A DNA stretch of 64,000 nucleotides from Theodoxus fluviatilis (GCA_034096865.1 JAWQFJ010000507.1:1-64000); one strand, 5' to 3'. Positions 1 to 11,396 are shown, counted from the first letter of the stretch. Numbers and translations: made by a program. Notes: generated by a model not told the origin, from the letters alone.

Positions 1-477
1 AAATTGATAATTTGGGTTTACTTTGTCGATTTTGAAAACTTGCCGATTTTGCACTCTGTGACCTCTCTAGATATGGACCCGATGTTGCTTTAGTGTGAAA
101 ACGAACTCTTTATGGGCTAAATTCAGCAATAAAACATACCACCCACCTATCAAACGAGTCTCCTTGTGCAATATTTCGTCAAAATTTGCAATGTTTGGGT
201 CTTGGCAACGGGCCTAAATTTTGAATGAACCCCTGCAAGTTAGGTATCACTGGAAAGCGGCACATGTCGTCTACAAATTGCAAGGGACGTAACTCTTCTA
301 GACTTCTTCTCCATAGAGCTACATGGCAGCAACGAAGAGTTAGATTGTATGAGATCTGGTCAGCTGACGCGAATGGACCAATCGGAGAGCTGGAATCGCT
401 ACCACAATGCAATGCGGCTTAGAGACAAAATGGCTTCCACATGAGCTGTTGGATTGTCAGTTTAAATACATTTTGCC

Positions 478-1727
478 ATGCCTGGACGAAAATCGCACAC
501 TGTAGGTGCTTTTAAACTCACGAAAAGCAAGAAAAGAAAGGAACAACTGTCAGCTGTACGAGCTGTGAAGGGAAGAAAGCCTTGTGATGTGGAATCGACG
601 TCAGCCACGTGTGCGAGCGCACTATCAGCGACTGCTACATCGTCATCGTCGGAACCAGTCCCATCTACATCGGCTGCTGAACCACTGGCGTCAAGTTCCA
701 GCTACAGCACACCAGCCCCCTCTACATCTGCTGATGATCCGGCACCATCCTCATCGCGATTGAAATTGGAGAGATTTCGAGAGGAGTATGACATGCCCAG
801 TGCAGCCGACCGAGTGTGGATTCTGACAGAGATCGGTCAGCTCAATGAACTCATTTCGGATGCAGTGTGTCCAAAGTGCTTCGAGAATCGTCTTTTAGTA
901 CGAGCTGGCACCCCTCTTGGATTTTCTCGGGAGATGACTATGATTTGTGGACGATGTAGAGAGGTAAGAAAATGCGTTTCTTCACCTCGCATTGAAAAGA
1001 GGCAAGAGAAGAAAGTGGGGTTTGAGGTGAACAGGCGTGCTGTGCTGTATTCCCATGAAATTGGTGGTGGATATGCTGTCTTGCGAAAGTTTTGCAGTTT
1101 TCGGCATGCCTCTTCTCCATGGCAATACTTTTTCCAGCATTGACAGGAGAGTCTGTGATGCTCTTGCTGCATCAAGGGAAGCCACACTGGACATGACTGG
1201 ACTTTGTGAAAAGGCAATACAGAGAGACCCATCATTGTGGCCAACACTCAGCAGAGGAGTTCAGTGAGGAAGACAGTGAGGATGACACAGCATGGGATGA
1301 AGATGATGGGATACCATGAATGATGGATCTATAGATGTGTTGTTCGATGGTACATGGCAGAAACAAGGATTCACACCTCACAATGGTGTGGGCGTTGTGA
1401 TTGATGTCCTCACAGGGTATGCTGTAGACTTCGAGGTGCTGTCAACATACTGCCACGTGTGCACCATGAACAAAGAAAAACTGAGGAAGATGACTGCAGC
1501 TGAGAGATGCAGGGGTGATGCAGAGTTTGAACATTGCTGCAAATGAGGTGACCCTGCTTCTGCTGCAGAAAGAAGATGCCAAGAGGAAGAGGAAGGCAGA
1601 TAAAGCTGCAACTCTAGCTTTCCTAAACAAAAGACGTTCACACCGTGTTGAGCATCTGCATGACATTGCTGCTCAGGAGGATGAAGAGGGACCAATCTAT
1701 GGCCCAGGCATGCTGGAAGACTCATAG
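478..1727 (+). pseudogene. Decayed Mutator-like (MULE) transposase, internally deleted
   Basis: Three reading frames carry successive pieces of one invertebrate Mutator-like transposase. The first (478-1143) is a Lys-rich, Ser/Thr-rich start followed by CPKCFENRLL and a CGRC motif, then FEVNRRAVLYSHEIGGGYAV. A frameshift near 1095 moves the reading to the +1037 frame (FGMPLLHGNTFSSI). A second break precedes 1316-1546, which reads LFDGTWQKQGFTPHNGVGVV and VLSTYCHVC, the first part of the DDE core as I know the family. The last piece (1515-1727) carries the Lys/Arg-rich tail ending GPIYGPGM. Most of the catalytic core between about 1500 and 1530 is missing. I found no terminal inverted repeats. 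The copy cannot encode an active enzyme; the family assignment rests on remembered motifs. Confidence 0.7.
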
Positions 1728-2710
1728 AATGTGACTGGGAAGCAGAAATTGGCTGTAAATTTGACTGAAAGTCCTTTTTCTGTGACATGGAACATTCCAA
1801 AAACTTTGTCGGCTGATTTCTCGGATTGTTGATTTTTCACGATGGTAGCTTCATGTAGAAATCGATAGAAAATTGTGTGTTTGTGCTAGTCACTTTCTGT
1901 TTTTTTCATTTTGTAGACAGATGAGTAGCCTGTGATATTACAATGAGAATTTAATAGAAAAACATTTGGTAAATTTTGCATTTGCTGAAGATTAAAAATA
2001 TTTCAAGCCTTACACAAACAGAAAACATATAGTTAAAATTCTAGGTTGTAGTTTTTTAAAATAAACAAGATAGACAAAATGTCTTCATGTAATCTCATGA
2101 GCAACATTATTATATGCAAATTAACATTGGTTTGAAGTTGATATGTAGTCTCTTGATTTTTTTACTGATTTCTTGAAAAATACATATTTTCCCCCATTTC
2201 CGTCATAAAACTATCATTATTTTCATAAGTACACCAGATACAGCCTTTATTTGATTTTTTTTTGTTTATTCCAAATGAACTAAATAAAAAATCAGCATCA
2301 AAATTGGAGAAATAAAAATTGGTAAAAAATGTGTACTGTAGCTGCCGTAAGCAAGAATATGTTGATGCTCACTTCAAGGGAGGTTACACAACAAACTAAG
2401 GGCTAATGTAAGATATAAGAGTTGCTTCCCTTGAAATTGTTTCGCCATCTGTCGTGGACATGTTTGCTCACATCTTGCCCGGTAATTATTTCAGAGCAGT
2501 TATTCTTTTATAAAAAGAAAAGTACAATATCAGCCTAACTTCTTGTAACGTCTCGCATAGGCTGGGTAATAATCACAGGTCGAAATGCGTGCCACAGATC
2601 ATATTTGTGATGGCGACTTTCTTCCTTTCCCCGAAGGCAGCCATTTTGTTATACAGGCGCGACAGCATTCCAGTGCTATCTACTAGTCGATACCGGTAGC
2701 CGTACCAAGT

Positions 2711-2763
2711 CGTTCAAGAGTCGAACGGTATCAACCGGTCGATACCGGCAGGCCTCTTGAACG
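2711..2763. repeat. Inverted repeat, 10-bp perfect arms
   Basis: CGTTCAAGAG at 2711-2720 pairs perfectly with CTCTTGAACG at 2754-2763 across a 33-nt loop. The loop and flanks repeat the motif CGATACCGG in degenerate form. It may be a fragment of a transposon end; no target duplication was found. Confidence 0.5.
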
Positions 2764-2870
2764 CACGGCAGGTTGAAGACTAGGTACCTCTGCAAGTTAT
2801 TATCAAAGAAGACTCCATGCACCCACCTGCCAAGGTGGATGTCATTATAGTGACACAGTCCGTGGTTGAT

Positions 2871-2945
2871 GTAGGCACCCACAGTGCAGGCACCCACAGT
2901 GCAGGCATCCAGGGTGCAGGCACCCACAGTGCAGGCATCCAGAAG
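2871..2945. repeat. Short tandem repeat, 15-bp unit, 5 copies
   Basis: The unit GCAGGCACCCACAGT occurs five times in tandem with one to four substitutions per copy. It lies inside an intron and has no coding role that I can see. Confidence 0.75.
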
Positions 2946-3366
2946 CTAATGCAGTTTCAATTATCCTGCTCTTGTGCCCACAGAGGTGAAAATGTCATAC
3001 ATTTTCAATGTCCCATGAAACATTTGACTGTTAAATGTTTATGGGGATGTAAGCATGCTATATCTAGACTTTCAACACCAGCATCTCACTTAAGTGATCT
3101 CAATGACTGCAAAAAATTGATCATGTTTGTACTAACACAGAAAGTCATCTTGTTTTTTGTTTTCTTTCTCTTTTTTGGACATGTTTGTAATGCTGTTGGA
3201 ATGTGAAAATAAAGAACTGAAATTCTAGTTTTGGAGATTTAATTATATAAACAGTTTGGTACAGATAACAATAGTGGAATTGCAAACTTCCTTCAAGAAA
3301 CAGTAAAAAAAAAAATGTTGGTTTTGTTCTTCATGTCATATATATTTTTAATCATTACTGTTGCAG

Positions 3367-3584
3367 CATGAAGTGGAGATGGATCTCATCTACAAGTACT
3401 CTCCATTCCGGTCAGAGGAGGAATTCTTTGCACAGTTTGACAAGATCGAAGGCAACTCAGGAACTCTTGTGATTGTGTTCAATATGAAACTTCTGGACTC
3501 TGGAGAGACAGAGCTTGACGTCCACTCAGACCCAAATGACATCCTGCTGACAAACCCCGAGTCTGACTTTGACTCGGATGAAGG
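3367..3584 (+). CDS. MORC2: MORC2 exon 1 of window: end of GHKL ATPase domain
   Basis: 218 nt, entered in phase 0 after acceptor TTGCAG and left through donor GTAAGT with two bases of a split Gly codon. It encodes [18 protein letters not shown], then [19 protein letters not shown] and a DVHSDPNDI stretch, matching the part of MORC2 that closes the ATPase domain. The acidic end (DFDSDEG) differs from vertebrates. Confidence 0.92.
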
Positions 3585-4792
3585 GTAAGTGGCCAGTGTG
3601 ACGTGATGATTGTTGGGCCGGAACTGGCAGTCTCTGAGAGAGTGTCGCTGCTTGGAGTTGTGGAGGAAGCCTTGCAAGATGAGGAGCGTTTCCTTCACCT
3701 TAGGTGATGGGAGAGAGGGTGTCAGTGCTGGCTGTTCCACTGCAAGGTGCTTTTGTACCCAGCTCTGTTGTTTTCAGTCCTCTCAGCCTCGCAGCTTTTG
3801 CAGCCTGGATGGCTAAAGTGATGAGTCGCTGTGGGATGCATGGAGGCTGCTGGGATGGATTTGTGGTTCTGGGCTTGTGTGTTGAAGAGTGAGTAGCCAG
3901 CCACCAAGTGCAGGCAGTGTTAAACTGCTTGTAGCGGAGGAGAGCGTGGTCATTACTCTGTTCTCCTCTCCTTCACTCTTGCGTTTATTGCACTGTGTGG
4001 AAATGCAATGGCATGAAACCGGCTTTGTGATATTCTTAAATGTAGCTTATTCTAGAGGAGGAGATGATTAGAAAGGAAACGTCCTAATTTGATTCCTTTT
4101 TATAGCTTTGCTGTAGCACTGCAAGTGCCAAAATGAATAATAAATAGCTTGTTTAAAGCAGGATCTCAAACTTGCAAGCTGTAGCCTGCACAGAGGCGTT
4201 CTCCCTGAAACATCAGTGGAGTGGACTTGGTGTGTGGCCATGCATGCAACCCTGGCTCTAGACCTCAGAACTACTTTCAGGCAAACACCCAGCAATGTTG
4301 TCAGTGCTCTAAGAAATGTATTGTTTTATGTAGATCTTCACAAAAGTAAAAATTGATCATTGGTCTGGTAAACATGCTGTTTTCCCAAGTTTTACACTTA
4401 GTAAGCAGAAAGCCTGCAAGAACAAGAGCTTTGCTGGTTCATTTGGTATTGACAGGTCTTCGTGCTTGGTTTTGTTGCCAAAGAGTTTGCCTTATTGTCT
4501 AGTTGTTGAATGTTTTTCACAACTGTAATGTCTGTCTTGGGATCCAGATGATAAAGATTCCTGTCTGCACCGTTCTAGATGATTTGTAATCCATGCACAG
4601 TAAATGCCAGATGGCTATTACATGGGAAGGTTGCATGCAAGGAATTTTTTACTCTGCATGCCTCTAAATTCTTTGCATGATGGCTGTTTGTGATGTAATC
4701 TATGGAATGGTGGTAACACCACTGGTTGGCCGGTAGGAAGATGATAAGCACTGGAAGGAGAAATGTACTCATTGCTTGTTGCTTTTATCCAG
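3585..4792. other. Intron with no recognised element
   Basis: 1.2 kb between donor GTAAGT and acceptor TTTATCCAG. I see no transposon end, tandem repeat or alternative exon in it. Confidence 0.6.
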
Positions 4793-5038
4793 GCTTGTAC
4801 CAGAGAAGAGATCCTTCCGAGCCTACACAGCCATTTTGTACATGGACCCCAGGATGAGGATATACATTCAGAACAGGAAGGTGCGCACGAAAAGGCTATC
4901 TTGCTGTCTGTACAAACCCAAGATGTACCGCTATTCCTCCAACCGTTTCAAGGGACGCTCTGAGAGCGAAGCCAAGAAGTCCCAGGAGGAAGCTGTTGCT
5001 GCTGAGAACAAAGCCAGGGAGTCCGAGAGCAAAGCAAA
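4793..5038 (+). CDS. MORC2: MORC2 exon 2 of window: transducer-like strand and coiled-coil start
   Basis: 246 nt. The first base completes a Gly codon; the reading is [20 protein letters not shown], then [17 protein letters not shown], and then an Ala/Glu/Lys-rich helix that starts the antiparallel coiled-coil arm characteristic of MORC2. It ends with two bases of a Lys codon before donor GTGAGT. Confidence 0.94.
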
Positions 5039-5439
5039 GTGAGTTTTCTCTTTCCTGGACCCCCCACCTCTGTCTTGCTGTCTCCTCTCCTCTCATCTTG
5101 CTTTGGCCTGTCTTGGATCCGTGGCTCCTCGTTTTCTTGTCTTCATGTTTCTGCTTGGAACTGTATCTGGATGGATGGATGGTTGGATATACTTTATTGT
5201 TCTTCAATAGAGGACATTCTTTGCATGCTGTCAGGAAAATGAATATGCACAGAGCAGTGAAGTCATGCAGTGGAGATGGTCACAACAAACAGTTGATAAT
5301 TTTAATATGGATCTAGGTTAGATAATTAGTCAACATATGAGTAGCATCCTAAATGGCTTTCCCTCCCCAGAACTATTACTTCATGTGAAAAACAAATTGA
5401 CTTCATTATATCGTCTAGTCCAGCCATTTTTCATCCCTG

Positions 5440-5735
5440 TTTGATTATCTGCAAGCAGATTCTTGTTTTTCAATAATGGTTGTCTCCACCAGAAAGTCCA
5501 GCAGTCTGTCACTGTACTTTATACAAGTGTGTTGTAGAATATAGCCAGGAATCCGCTGTTTGCATGCCATGCTCTCAAGAGTTTGAGACTGCACAATCAT
5601 GGCAGTCCTTTCCTGCAGAGCCTCCGTGTTCTGATTCCAAGTGAGCTTCTTATCAGTTGTTGTGCCTGAGTACTTTTGTTGGGTTGTCAATGTCTGAGCT
5701 TCACATCTGTACAGTGTCACACAGAATTCCATTAG
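5440..5735 (-). mobile_element. Non-LTR retrotransposon reverse transcriptase fragment
   Basis: On the minus strand the frame reads LTTQQKYSGTTTDKKLTWNQ then NTEAL, matching the thumb-region motif (YLGTxxDxKLxW...NTE) found at the end of many LINE reverse transcriptases. After this the sequence is frameshifted and only loosely recognisable. No endonuclease, UTR or target duplication is visible. It is a dead 5'- and 3'-truncated scrap inside a MORC2 intron, inserted against the host gene's direction. Confidence 0.65.
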
Positions 5736-5934
5736 GCTTCTTCAGAAAATCACATGTAATCTCTGCTTGTTGCAAACAGATATCTTCACCGCCAATCACA
5801 AGCTCTTTGGTTTTCATTACATTGAAGTAAAGGGAATGATTATCACACAATGCACTTATCCTCACCTTTGGGATATAATGATTAACATGAGACCCAAAAT
5901 AGCATTATCATTAGCGGATAGAACAATTGTCTGT

Positions 5935-6050
5935 GTGCGTGCATGTATATGTGTGTGTGTGTCTGTGTGTGTGTGTCTGTCTGTATGTATGTATGTATGA
6001 ATGTATGTGTGTATGTATGTATGTATATATGTATGAATGTATGTATGTCC
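5935..6050. repeat. TG then TATG microsatellite
   Basis: A TGTG/TCTG-rich stretch passes into imperfect TATG repeats ending near 6050. Confidence 0.85.
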
Positions 6051-6360
6051 TTGGCATTGTGGCTGCCTCTCTCCCTATTTATGACATCTTTTGAATGATT
6101 TAACCTTTGCTTGCAATGGGCTGGAGGCCTTAATAGTACGTTAGCTCATGAATGTGATCATTCCTTGTCTTTTGCCGTCTCCTGTGTCAAGCTATTTCTG
6201 GGTCACTTGGTCTCCCACTACGTATGTTTCTGTGCTTCCTTTTCATTCTGTTGCCCTCCGTTGACTTACAGCATCTTGATTCAGTCAAAAGCAGTAGATT
6301 TGTAGAGCAACTTGCATCCTTTTCTGTGTTCAGGCTTGTTGTCATTTGGCTGCAGATTAA

Positions 6361-6870
6361 TTTCCTGTGTGTGGTGTCAGTCATTCCTGTGTGTGATGTC
6401 AGTCATTCCATTGTGTGATGTCAGTCATTCCTGTGTGTGGTGTCAGTCATTCCTGCGTGTGATGTCAGTCATTCCTGTGTGTGATGTCAGTCATTCCTGT
6501 GTGTGATGTCAGTCATTCCTGTGTGTGATGTCAGTCATTCCTGTGTGTGATGTCAGTCATTCCTGTGTGTGGTGTCGTCATTCCTGTGTGTGGTGTCAGT
6601 CATTCCTGTGTGTGATGTCAGTCATTCCTGTGTGTGGTGTCAGTCATTCCTGTGTGTGGTGTCAGTCATTCCTGTGTGTGATGTCAGTCATTCCTGTGTG
6701 TGATGTCAGTCATTCCTGTGTGTGGTGTCAGTCATTCCTGTGTGTGGTGTCAGTCATACCTGTGTGAAGTGTCAGTCATTCCTGTGTGTGGTGTCAGTCA
6801 TTCCTGTGTGTGGTGTCAGTCATTCCTGTGTGAAGTGTCAGTCATTCCTGCGTGTGATGTCGATCATTAC
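6361..6870. repeat. 22-bp minisatellite, about 23 copies
   Basis: The unit ATTCCTGTGTGTGATGTCAG plus TC repeats head to tail with one or two substitutions per copy. All three plus-strand frames stay open through it, which explains the Val/Cys/Ser-rich translations. Many copies hold TGATGTCA, one base from the palindromic CRE site. Confidence 0.95.
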
Positions 6871-6901
6871 TGTACAAGTGCCTTGTCACATTGTGCACAA
6901 G

Positions 6902-6902
6902 C

Positions 6903-6978
<76 letters not shown>
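6902..6978. repeat. GT microsatellite joined to GA microsatellite
   Basis: About 18 GT units run directly into about 20 GA units, immediately downstream of the 22-bp minisatellite. Confidence 0.95.
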
Positions 6979-6981
<3 letters not shown>

Positions 6982-7268
6982 CTAATCAGATGGAAAGTTC
7001 AGATCAGTTTAACGTACACGATGAATGGAATGACTTGCTCCTCTTGCTGATGTCTGGTACACTGTAAACACTGGCATGGTTTTGCTGTAAAAGTTACTAG
7101 TAAACAACTGCTAGAGACAGGGTTTCCACCTTTCTCCGGGCAGGGTGTCATTGTGTCATGGGGGTCAGAGGGGTCATGGTTTGGGGAGTGTGTGTGAGGT
7201 TGGTAAGGTTTGTTCTGGAATTCCAGATGATGTCTATGGAATGACATGTCCATGAATATCTGTTTCAG

Positions 7269-7314
7269 GAACTATGAAGTAAAGATAGGAAATTCTGTGA
7301 ATCGAGATCAGCGG
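7269..7314 (+). CDS. MORC2: MORC2 exon 3 of window: coiled-coil microexon
   Basis: 46 nt, after acceptor GTTTCAG and before donor GTGAGA. It reads NYEVKIGNSVNRDQR and aligns with the coiled-coil tip of MORC2, where vertebrates have a related but longer stretch. Phases match both neighbours. Confidence 0.8.
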
Positions 7315-7834
7315 GTGAGATAATTGTTATGATTTTTTAAAACCTTTTTTTCACTGATTTCTATTGCATGTACTGTGCAAAGAGAGAAGCACCTCTACCT
7401 TGACCTGGGTACTGTCCTTTCTGAAGCATCGTCACATGCTGTTTTTATGTTAGCTAAGCTACTCAAGGTCTGCATGAAATAATTTATTTTTTTTGCAAAG
7501 TAAGACGCATATTTGTGAACCACCCTAATTTTTCTTTATAATTGAAGAGTGTGGTGTGTATGTACTTTAACATCTTTATAGCAGACATCAGTGGCAGGTA
7601 CACAAGAAAGTGAAACCTTGGTGTTTATAAAAATTTTGATTAAGATTCTTTATTTTGGTGAAGTCTGTTGTTCTCATGTTATGGAAAATAAAGCAAATTT
7701 TGATGAGAGCAAAACTATTCTGGAGATGAAATTTTATTTTAGAATTGCATATGCGTCTTTATGTGGGGAAACTTTTCTTACTTTATTTTTCATGTGGGAA
7801 TGGTAATTCTATCTTGAAACTGTTGCACACTCAG

Positions 7835-7920
7835 GCGGAACTGCGGAAACTCCAAACCTTGGCTGCTGAGGCAAGGCGAGATGCCCAGATCAAGAAACAA
7901 ATATCTGAGAGGAAAAACAG
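7835..7920 (+). CDS. MORC2: MORC2 exon 4 of window: returning coiled-coil helix
   Basis: 86 nt entered in phase 0. It reads AELRKLQTLAAEARRDAQIK and KKQISERKN, the second helix of the arm. It ends with two bases of an Arg codon completed by exon 5, giving KNRALKDPK as in other MORC2 proteins. Donor is GTGGGT. Confidence 0.88.
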
Positions 7921-8325
7921 GTGGGTGCATCATAATGAATAGAGGCTGCAAGGCCTGGGCACAAACTGATGGTCCTAGTGCTGGCATATCTGGAGGTCAG
8001 GGTGAAGAAGAGGGCACCATTAGTCACATCCCACCATGGGTCCTGGCCCTGGAGTTGTCGCCTGGTTGCAGACATGCAGTGACTGGGCTAGTGTAAAAAA
8101 TACACAGAATAAATCACTTTGATGCCATTTCCAACTGTCATACTTATTTTCCCCAGCTCCATGACTTGATTATAACGGTCATGTCATCTGCTGCAAAGTC
8201 TGCCATTTTTTTGTTGTTATTGTTACCTGAGAACACTTCACAAAACTTCCTGTCGTGTTGAAGCGTGGTTCGCAATGTGAACCAATTTGATCTTTGATGG
8301 ATGAGTTTGTTGATAAATAATGCTA

Positions 8326-9684
8326 CAGTAAAACCTCTATATTATGACCCTCTCTTAAACGACTTCCTCTCAATTGCGACTTGAAAAATTTTAACGGATG
8401 TATTTTCCTATCAAAGTGACCTCTCTTAAACGACTTCCTCCAAAACGCGACTTGCGACCGTCTATCCACGGCATTTTAATAACTTTTTTACCCAGATTTC
8501 CCAAAACTGCTGTCCCTTTAGCAGCACATGCAACTGCAGTTCCTGTCCATTCCAAAACGACAGCTTTTGCATGTGGTGTTATGCACACTTAGGAGGAGTT
8601 ACTTCACGTTCTGTGAGGATTGTCTGCCATCCTGTGACGTCTCCTGAGACCAGACAGACTTGTGGTCAAGGGGCAGACAACTTTCGTGCATTACGAAATA
8701 ACGTTTTCGTCCAGACTCGCTTGAAAGATGTTAAACTTTGTAATAAACTTGTCACACAAGTTTTCCTCTGCATAAGACAACTGTCTGAAATTTCCAGCCA
8801 TTGCGGGTTCAACAGTTTGAGTCTCATACCCATAGGTAAAAATAGTATCAACTCGTAGCGAGCTGCTGCTCCAGTGACTGAAGAGGCGGAGGCTGCTACT
8901 GGCGGCCTGGTTTTCAATTTTGCTGCGAACGTGTCTGTATTGGTTTACAGGTGGCCAGTAGGTGAGGCAGAGGCTACTCCAATGGCAGCACTGACAGTGA
9001 CCGAAGTGGTCTGGCATTTGTCAGGTTAAAGTTTAAATTAGGTTGAAGTTAGGTCAGTTTTCCTCCGTTGGCCATTCAATTAGTATGGAGTTAGGGTTAA
9101 AAAAGAACGAAACAATGAAGTAAACAGTTCAGCGATCGTTACAGCGGTACCATTTATTAGTATATTTTTCAACCAAAAATCCCTGAATGACACTCATCAA
9201 GTAATTGGTCCTTGAAACAGCCAGAAACTTTGCAGCCTAAATTGAACCTATTTACGTTACCTAATCAGTAATGTCTTTTGCAAGTAGCAGTTGTATACAT
9301 GTACATTATACAGTATCAAGCATGGATAAAAGACAGTTAATCCAAGTTTTTAAAAACATGTATCTATCCTTTCATATACAGACTAGCTCCATTGTTTTGT
9401 GTATGTCGGTAGATATCAACCTCTTCAAAGTTCCTTTATCTCCTGTATTCTGCTCATACATGTATGGTTGTTATAAGAAGAAAGGGAGGTCTAGCACACT
9501 CCAAGTTAACAGTAATAAAGATGTATTGTGCATGTATTGCATTGTGTTTTATGTTGGCATTATTCCTATGTATAATACATTATGTTCATTTTATTCAAAT
9601 CTCCTTACCTCCATTTTAAGACTCCCTCCAAATTAAGACTTGATTCAGTAGGTTTTTCAAAGGTCGCAAAATAGAGGTTTCACT
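8326..9684. mobile_element. pogo/Tigger-like DNA transposon, non-coding remnant
   Basis: The left end CAGTAAAACCTCTATATTAT (after TA at 8324-8325) and the reverse complement of the right end, AGTGAAACCTCTATTTTGCG (before TA at 9685-9686), form imperfect inverted repeats of about 22 bp. This terminus and the TA duplication are typical of pogo/Tigger elements. The subterminal motif CTCTTAAACGACTTCCTC is repeated inside the left end (about 8350 and 8420), and a diverged form lies near the right end. No transposase frame remains, so this is a 1.36-kb non-autonomous or fully decayed copy. Confidence 0.8.
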
Positions 9685-10636
9685 TATCTTTTTCTTGGGC
9701 TCTCATCTTTTCTGTCTTGTGCACTCTCTCACTGCCCTGCTAATATGTGTTTTACAGGCTTTCTAGAAACATCCTGAACTAATGATAACAGACCAGACTG
9801 CCTCCAAGCTAAGTGAATGAAGTCACATGACGCATTAAAGGTCTGGCACGCGCTGGCTACATCACATAACTAGGCAACAACCTTTGAAGAAGTCTGGCAT
9901 ATTATCTAGAATTCACTATGATGATCTAGTATATTCCAGCACCTTCACACACTATTACCATTTTGAGTACAGGCAGGTTTTTCTTTGTGTGTGTGTGTGA
10001 AAATATTTTCAATGTATGTCATGCATTATCAATGTTTGCAAGAATCTCCAGTGGCTGATCTTTATACGATGGTCGTAAACAGATGCATAGTTGTTGGTTT
10101 TTTTTGGAGGTGTGTCTGATGCTGCACTTCCATAACTCTTGCTACAAAGTTTATCATCCCAACAAGGTCAAAACCAATGTATTCTCTTTTTTTCTAGCTG
10201 GTAAGTGCATTCACAAAAAGATAAAAGAAAGACTGCTTCTGTTTAGTTCCCACCTCTCCCCCAGTGCACAGCTCACTCAAACTACCAACAATCATGCTAA
10301 GGCTCTATCTTTCACTCCATCTTTTGCTCTATCTTTACAGCCATTACAAGGACTGAGTAAGAACTCCAAAAATGATTGCCTTGCCAAATACGGGAGTCTT
10401 GGATGCAGGAAGATCTGTTGAGTGATTTGAGTGAGTGAAAAAATAAATGAATGAATGGATGAGTGAATGGATGGAGTGTTACAACATATCAGCTGCTGTC
10501 ACTTATCTAAAGCAATGATGTTATAATCACAAGAGCTGGTTAAAGTAAGAGCCAGCCAAGTGTTGACTTCCCTAGGTATGCACCTTCTACAAATCTCATA
10601 GGGAGACAAGGTGGGTGTATTCTTACCCCTAACCCA

Positions 10637-10770
10637 TGGGCGTGTGTTTGTGTGTGTAACTTTGTGTGTGTATGTGTTTGTGTGAAATTGTGTGTGTGCA
10701 GGCATGTGTGTGTGTGTGCTTGTGTGTGTAACTGTATGTGTTTGTGTGTGTGTTTGTGTGTGTTAATGAT
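10637..10770. repeat. Imperfect GT-rich microsatellite
   Basis: TGTGTG tracts broken by AACT, GCAGGCA and similar interruptions. It lies 50 nt downstream of SELENOU exon 2 on that gene's strand. Confidence 0.85.
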
Positions 10771-10820
10771 TAGGAAGCATCAAAGACCCTCAGATAAGAC
10801 AGAAACTGGTGGTTACATAC

Positions 10821-10895
10821 CTCCCTGCACAAAAATCATCCAGGTCGGCGGACAGCCATGATGACGACGCCATCTTTCTTCCACAGGTCTTCTGC
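10821..10895 (-). CDS. SELENOU: Selenoprotein U (PRXL2A family) exon with in-frame TGA as selenocysteine
   Basis: 75 nt, 25 codons, minus strand, with acceptor CTTGCAG and donor GTATGT. It reads AEDLWKKDGVVIMAVRRPG, then TGA at 10838-10836, then FLCRE. The family is a thioredoxin-fold, peroxiredoxin-like redox protein. Mammalian PRXL2A has Cys at this position, and fish and other animals have Sec, giving the redox motif U-x-x-C. The stop falls exactly at that residue and the frame continues to a good donor, so I read it as Sec. The SECIS element that would prove this should be in the 3' UTR, which I could not find. The following exons, about two thirds of the protein, were also not recognised between 7921 and 10820. 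Confidence 0.85.
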
Positions 10896-11219
10896 CTGCA
10901 AGCACAGTTTCTGAGTTATTTATTTCCCTCCTCACTTCCATTTACTTACCGCACTGTCTGTGTCTGTAACTCTCAGTTGTGCAACAAGTGTGTTTCTGTG
11001 TGCTAACACGAACATGCTCATTTGTATGCCCGTCTCAATATCTCTCTTCATGCATGTGTCTGTGTGTGTGAATTTCCATCCATGCACCTGTCTGTATGTC
11101 TATCTGTGTTCTCAAACAACTCTCTCAACATCCCTATCTCTGTACCACTCAGACCACCCTTACAAGTTCATCCCTGCCCTCATCCTACCAAGCCCTCTTG
11201 CTCCTGCTTGCCCTCTCAC

Positions 11220-11396
11220 CAAGAACTCTTGGCGTAGGCTAGGGTCTTTGTTGATGGTGGACAGCTTGCTGGAGGCCAGGTACTGGAGCGTGGCCCGTTC
11301 TGCTGAGGGAATAAAGGGGTTGCTGGGGAGGTTGCACAAGATGGCTGCTCCAGCTGCCAGCCCAGCAATGCCTAGCAACACGTTGGAGATACCCAT
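11220..11396 (-). CDS. SELENOU: Selenoprotein U (PRXL2A family) first coding exon
   Basis: 177 nt, 59 codons, from ATG at 11396 to donor GTGAGA after 11220. An acceptor AG at 11411-11410 precedes a 13-nt untranslated piece, so a separate 5' UTR exon is expected further right. The product starts with a hydrophobic segment (VLLGIAGLAAGAAILCNL, residues 6-23), a signal anchor like that of PRXL2A. It continues ERATLQYLASSKLSTINKDP, which aligns with the KAALEYL region of the family, and joins exon 2 in phase 0. Outer-membrane or secretory targeting is possible. The gene is nested in, and antiparallel to, a MORC2 intron. Confidence 0.82.

Larger units (their letters stand above)
1..3366. other. 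Intronic sequence 5' of the first MORC2 exon in the window
   Basis: This stretch ends in a splice acceptor at 3365-3366. It contains a decayed Mutator-like transposase (478-1727), a long AT-rich tract (1800-2350), a 10-bp inverted repeat (2711-2763) and a short 15-bp tandem repeat (2871-2945). No MORC2 exon could be recognised here, so the exons for the first roughly 165 residues of the protein should lie left of the window. Confidence 0.6.
5039..7268. other. Intron with LINE scrap, microsatellites and 22-bp minisatellite
   Basis: It holds a reverse-transcriptase fragment (5440-5735, minus strand), TG and TATG microsatellites (5935-6050), the 22-bp array (6361-6870) and GT/GA tracts (6902-6978). 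The rest is unremarkable. Confidence 0.7.

Noticed and set aside
1037..1247. Independent small genes inside the Mutator-like relic
   Set aside because: They are consecutive frames of one decayed transposase or antisense shadows of it.
6361..6870. CRISPR-like regular spacing
   Set aside because: The units are contiguous with no unique spacers and the genome is animal; it is a minisatellite.
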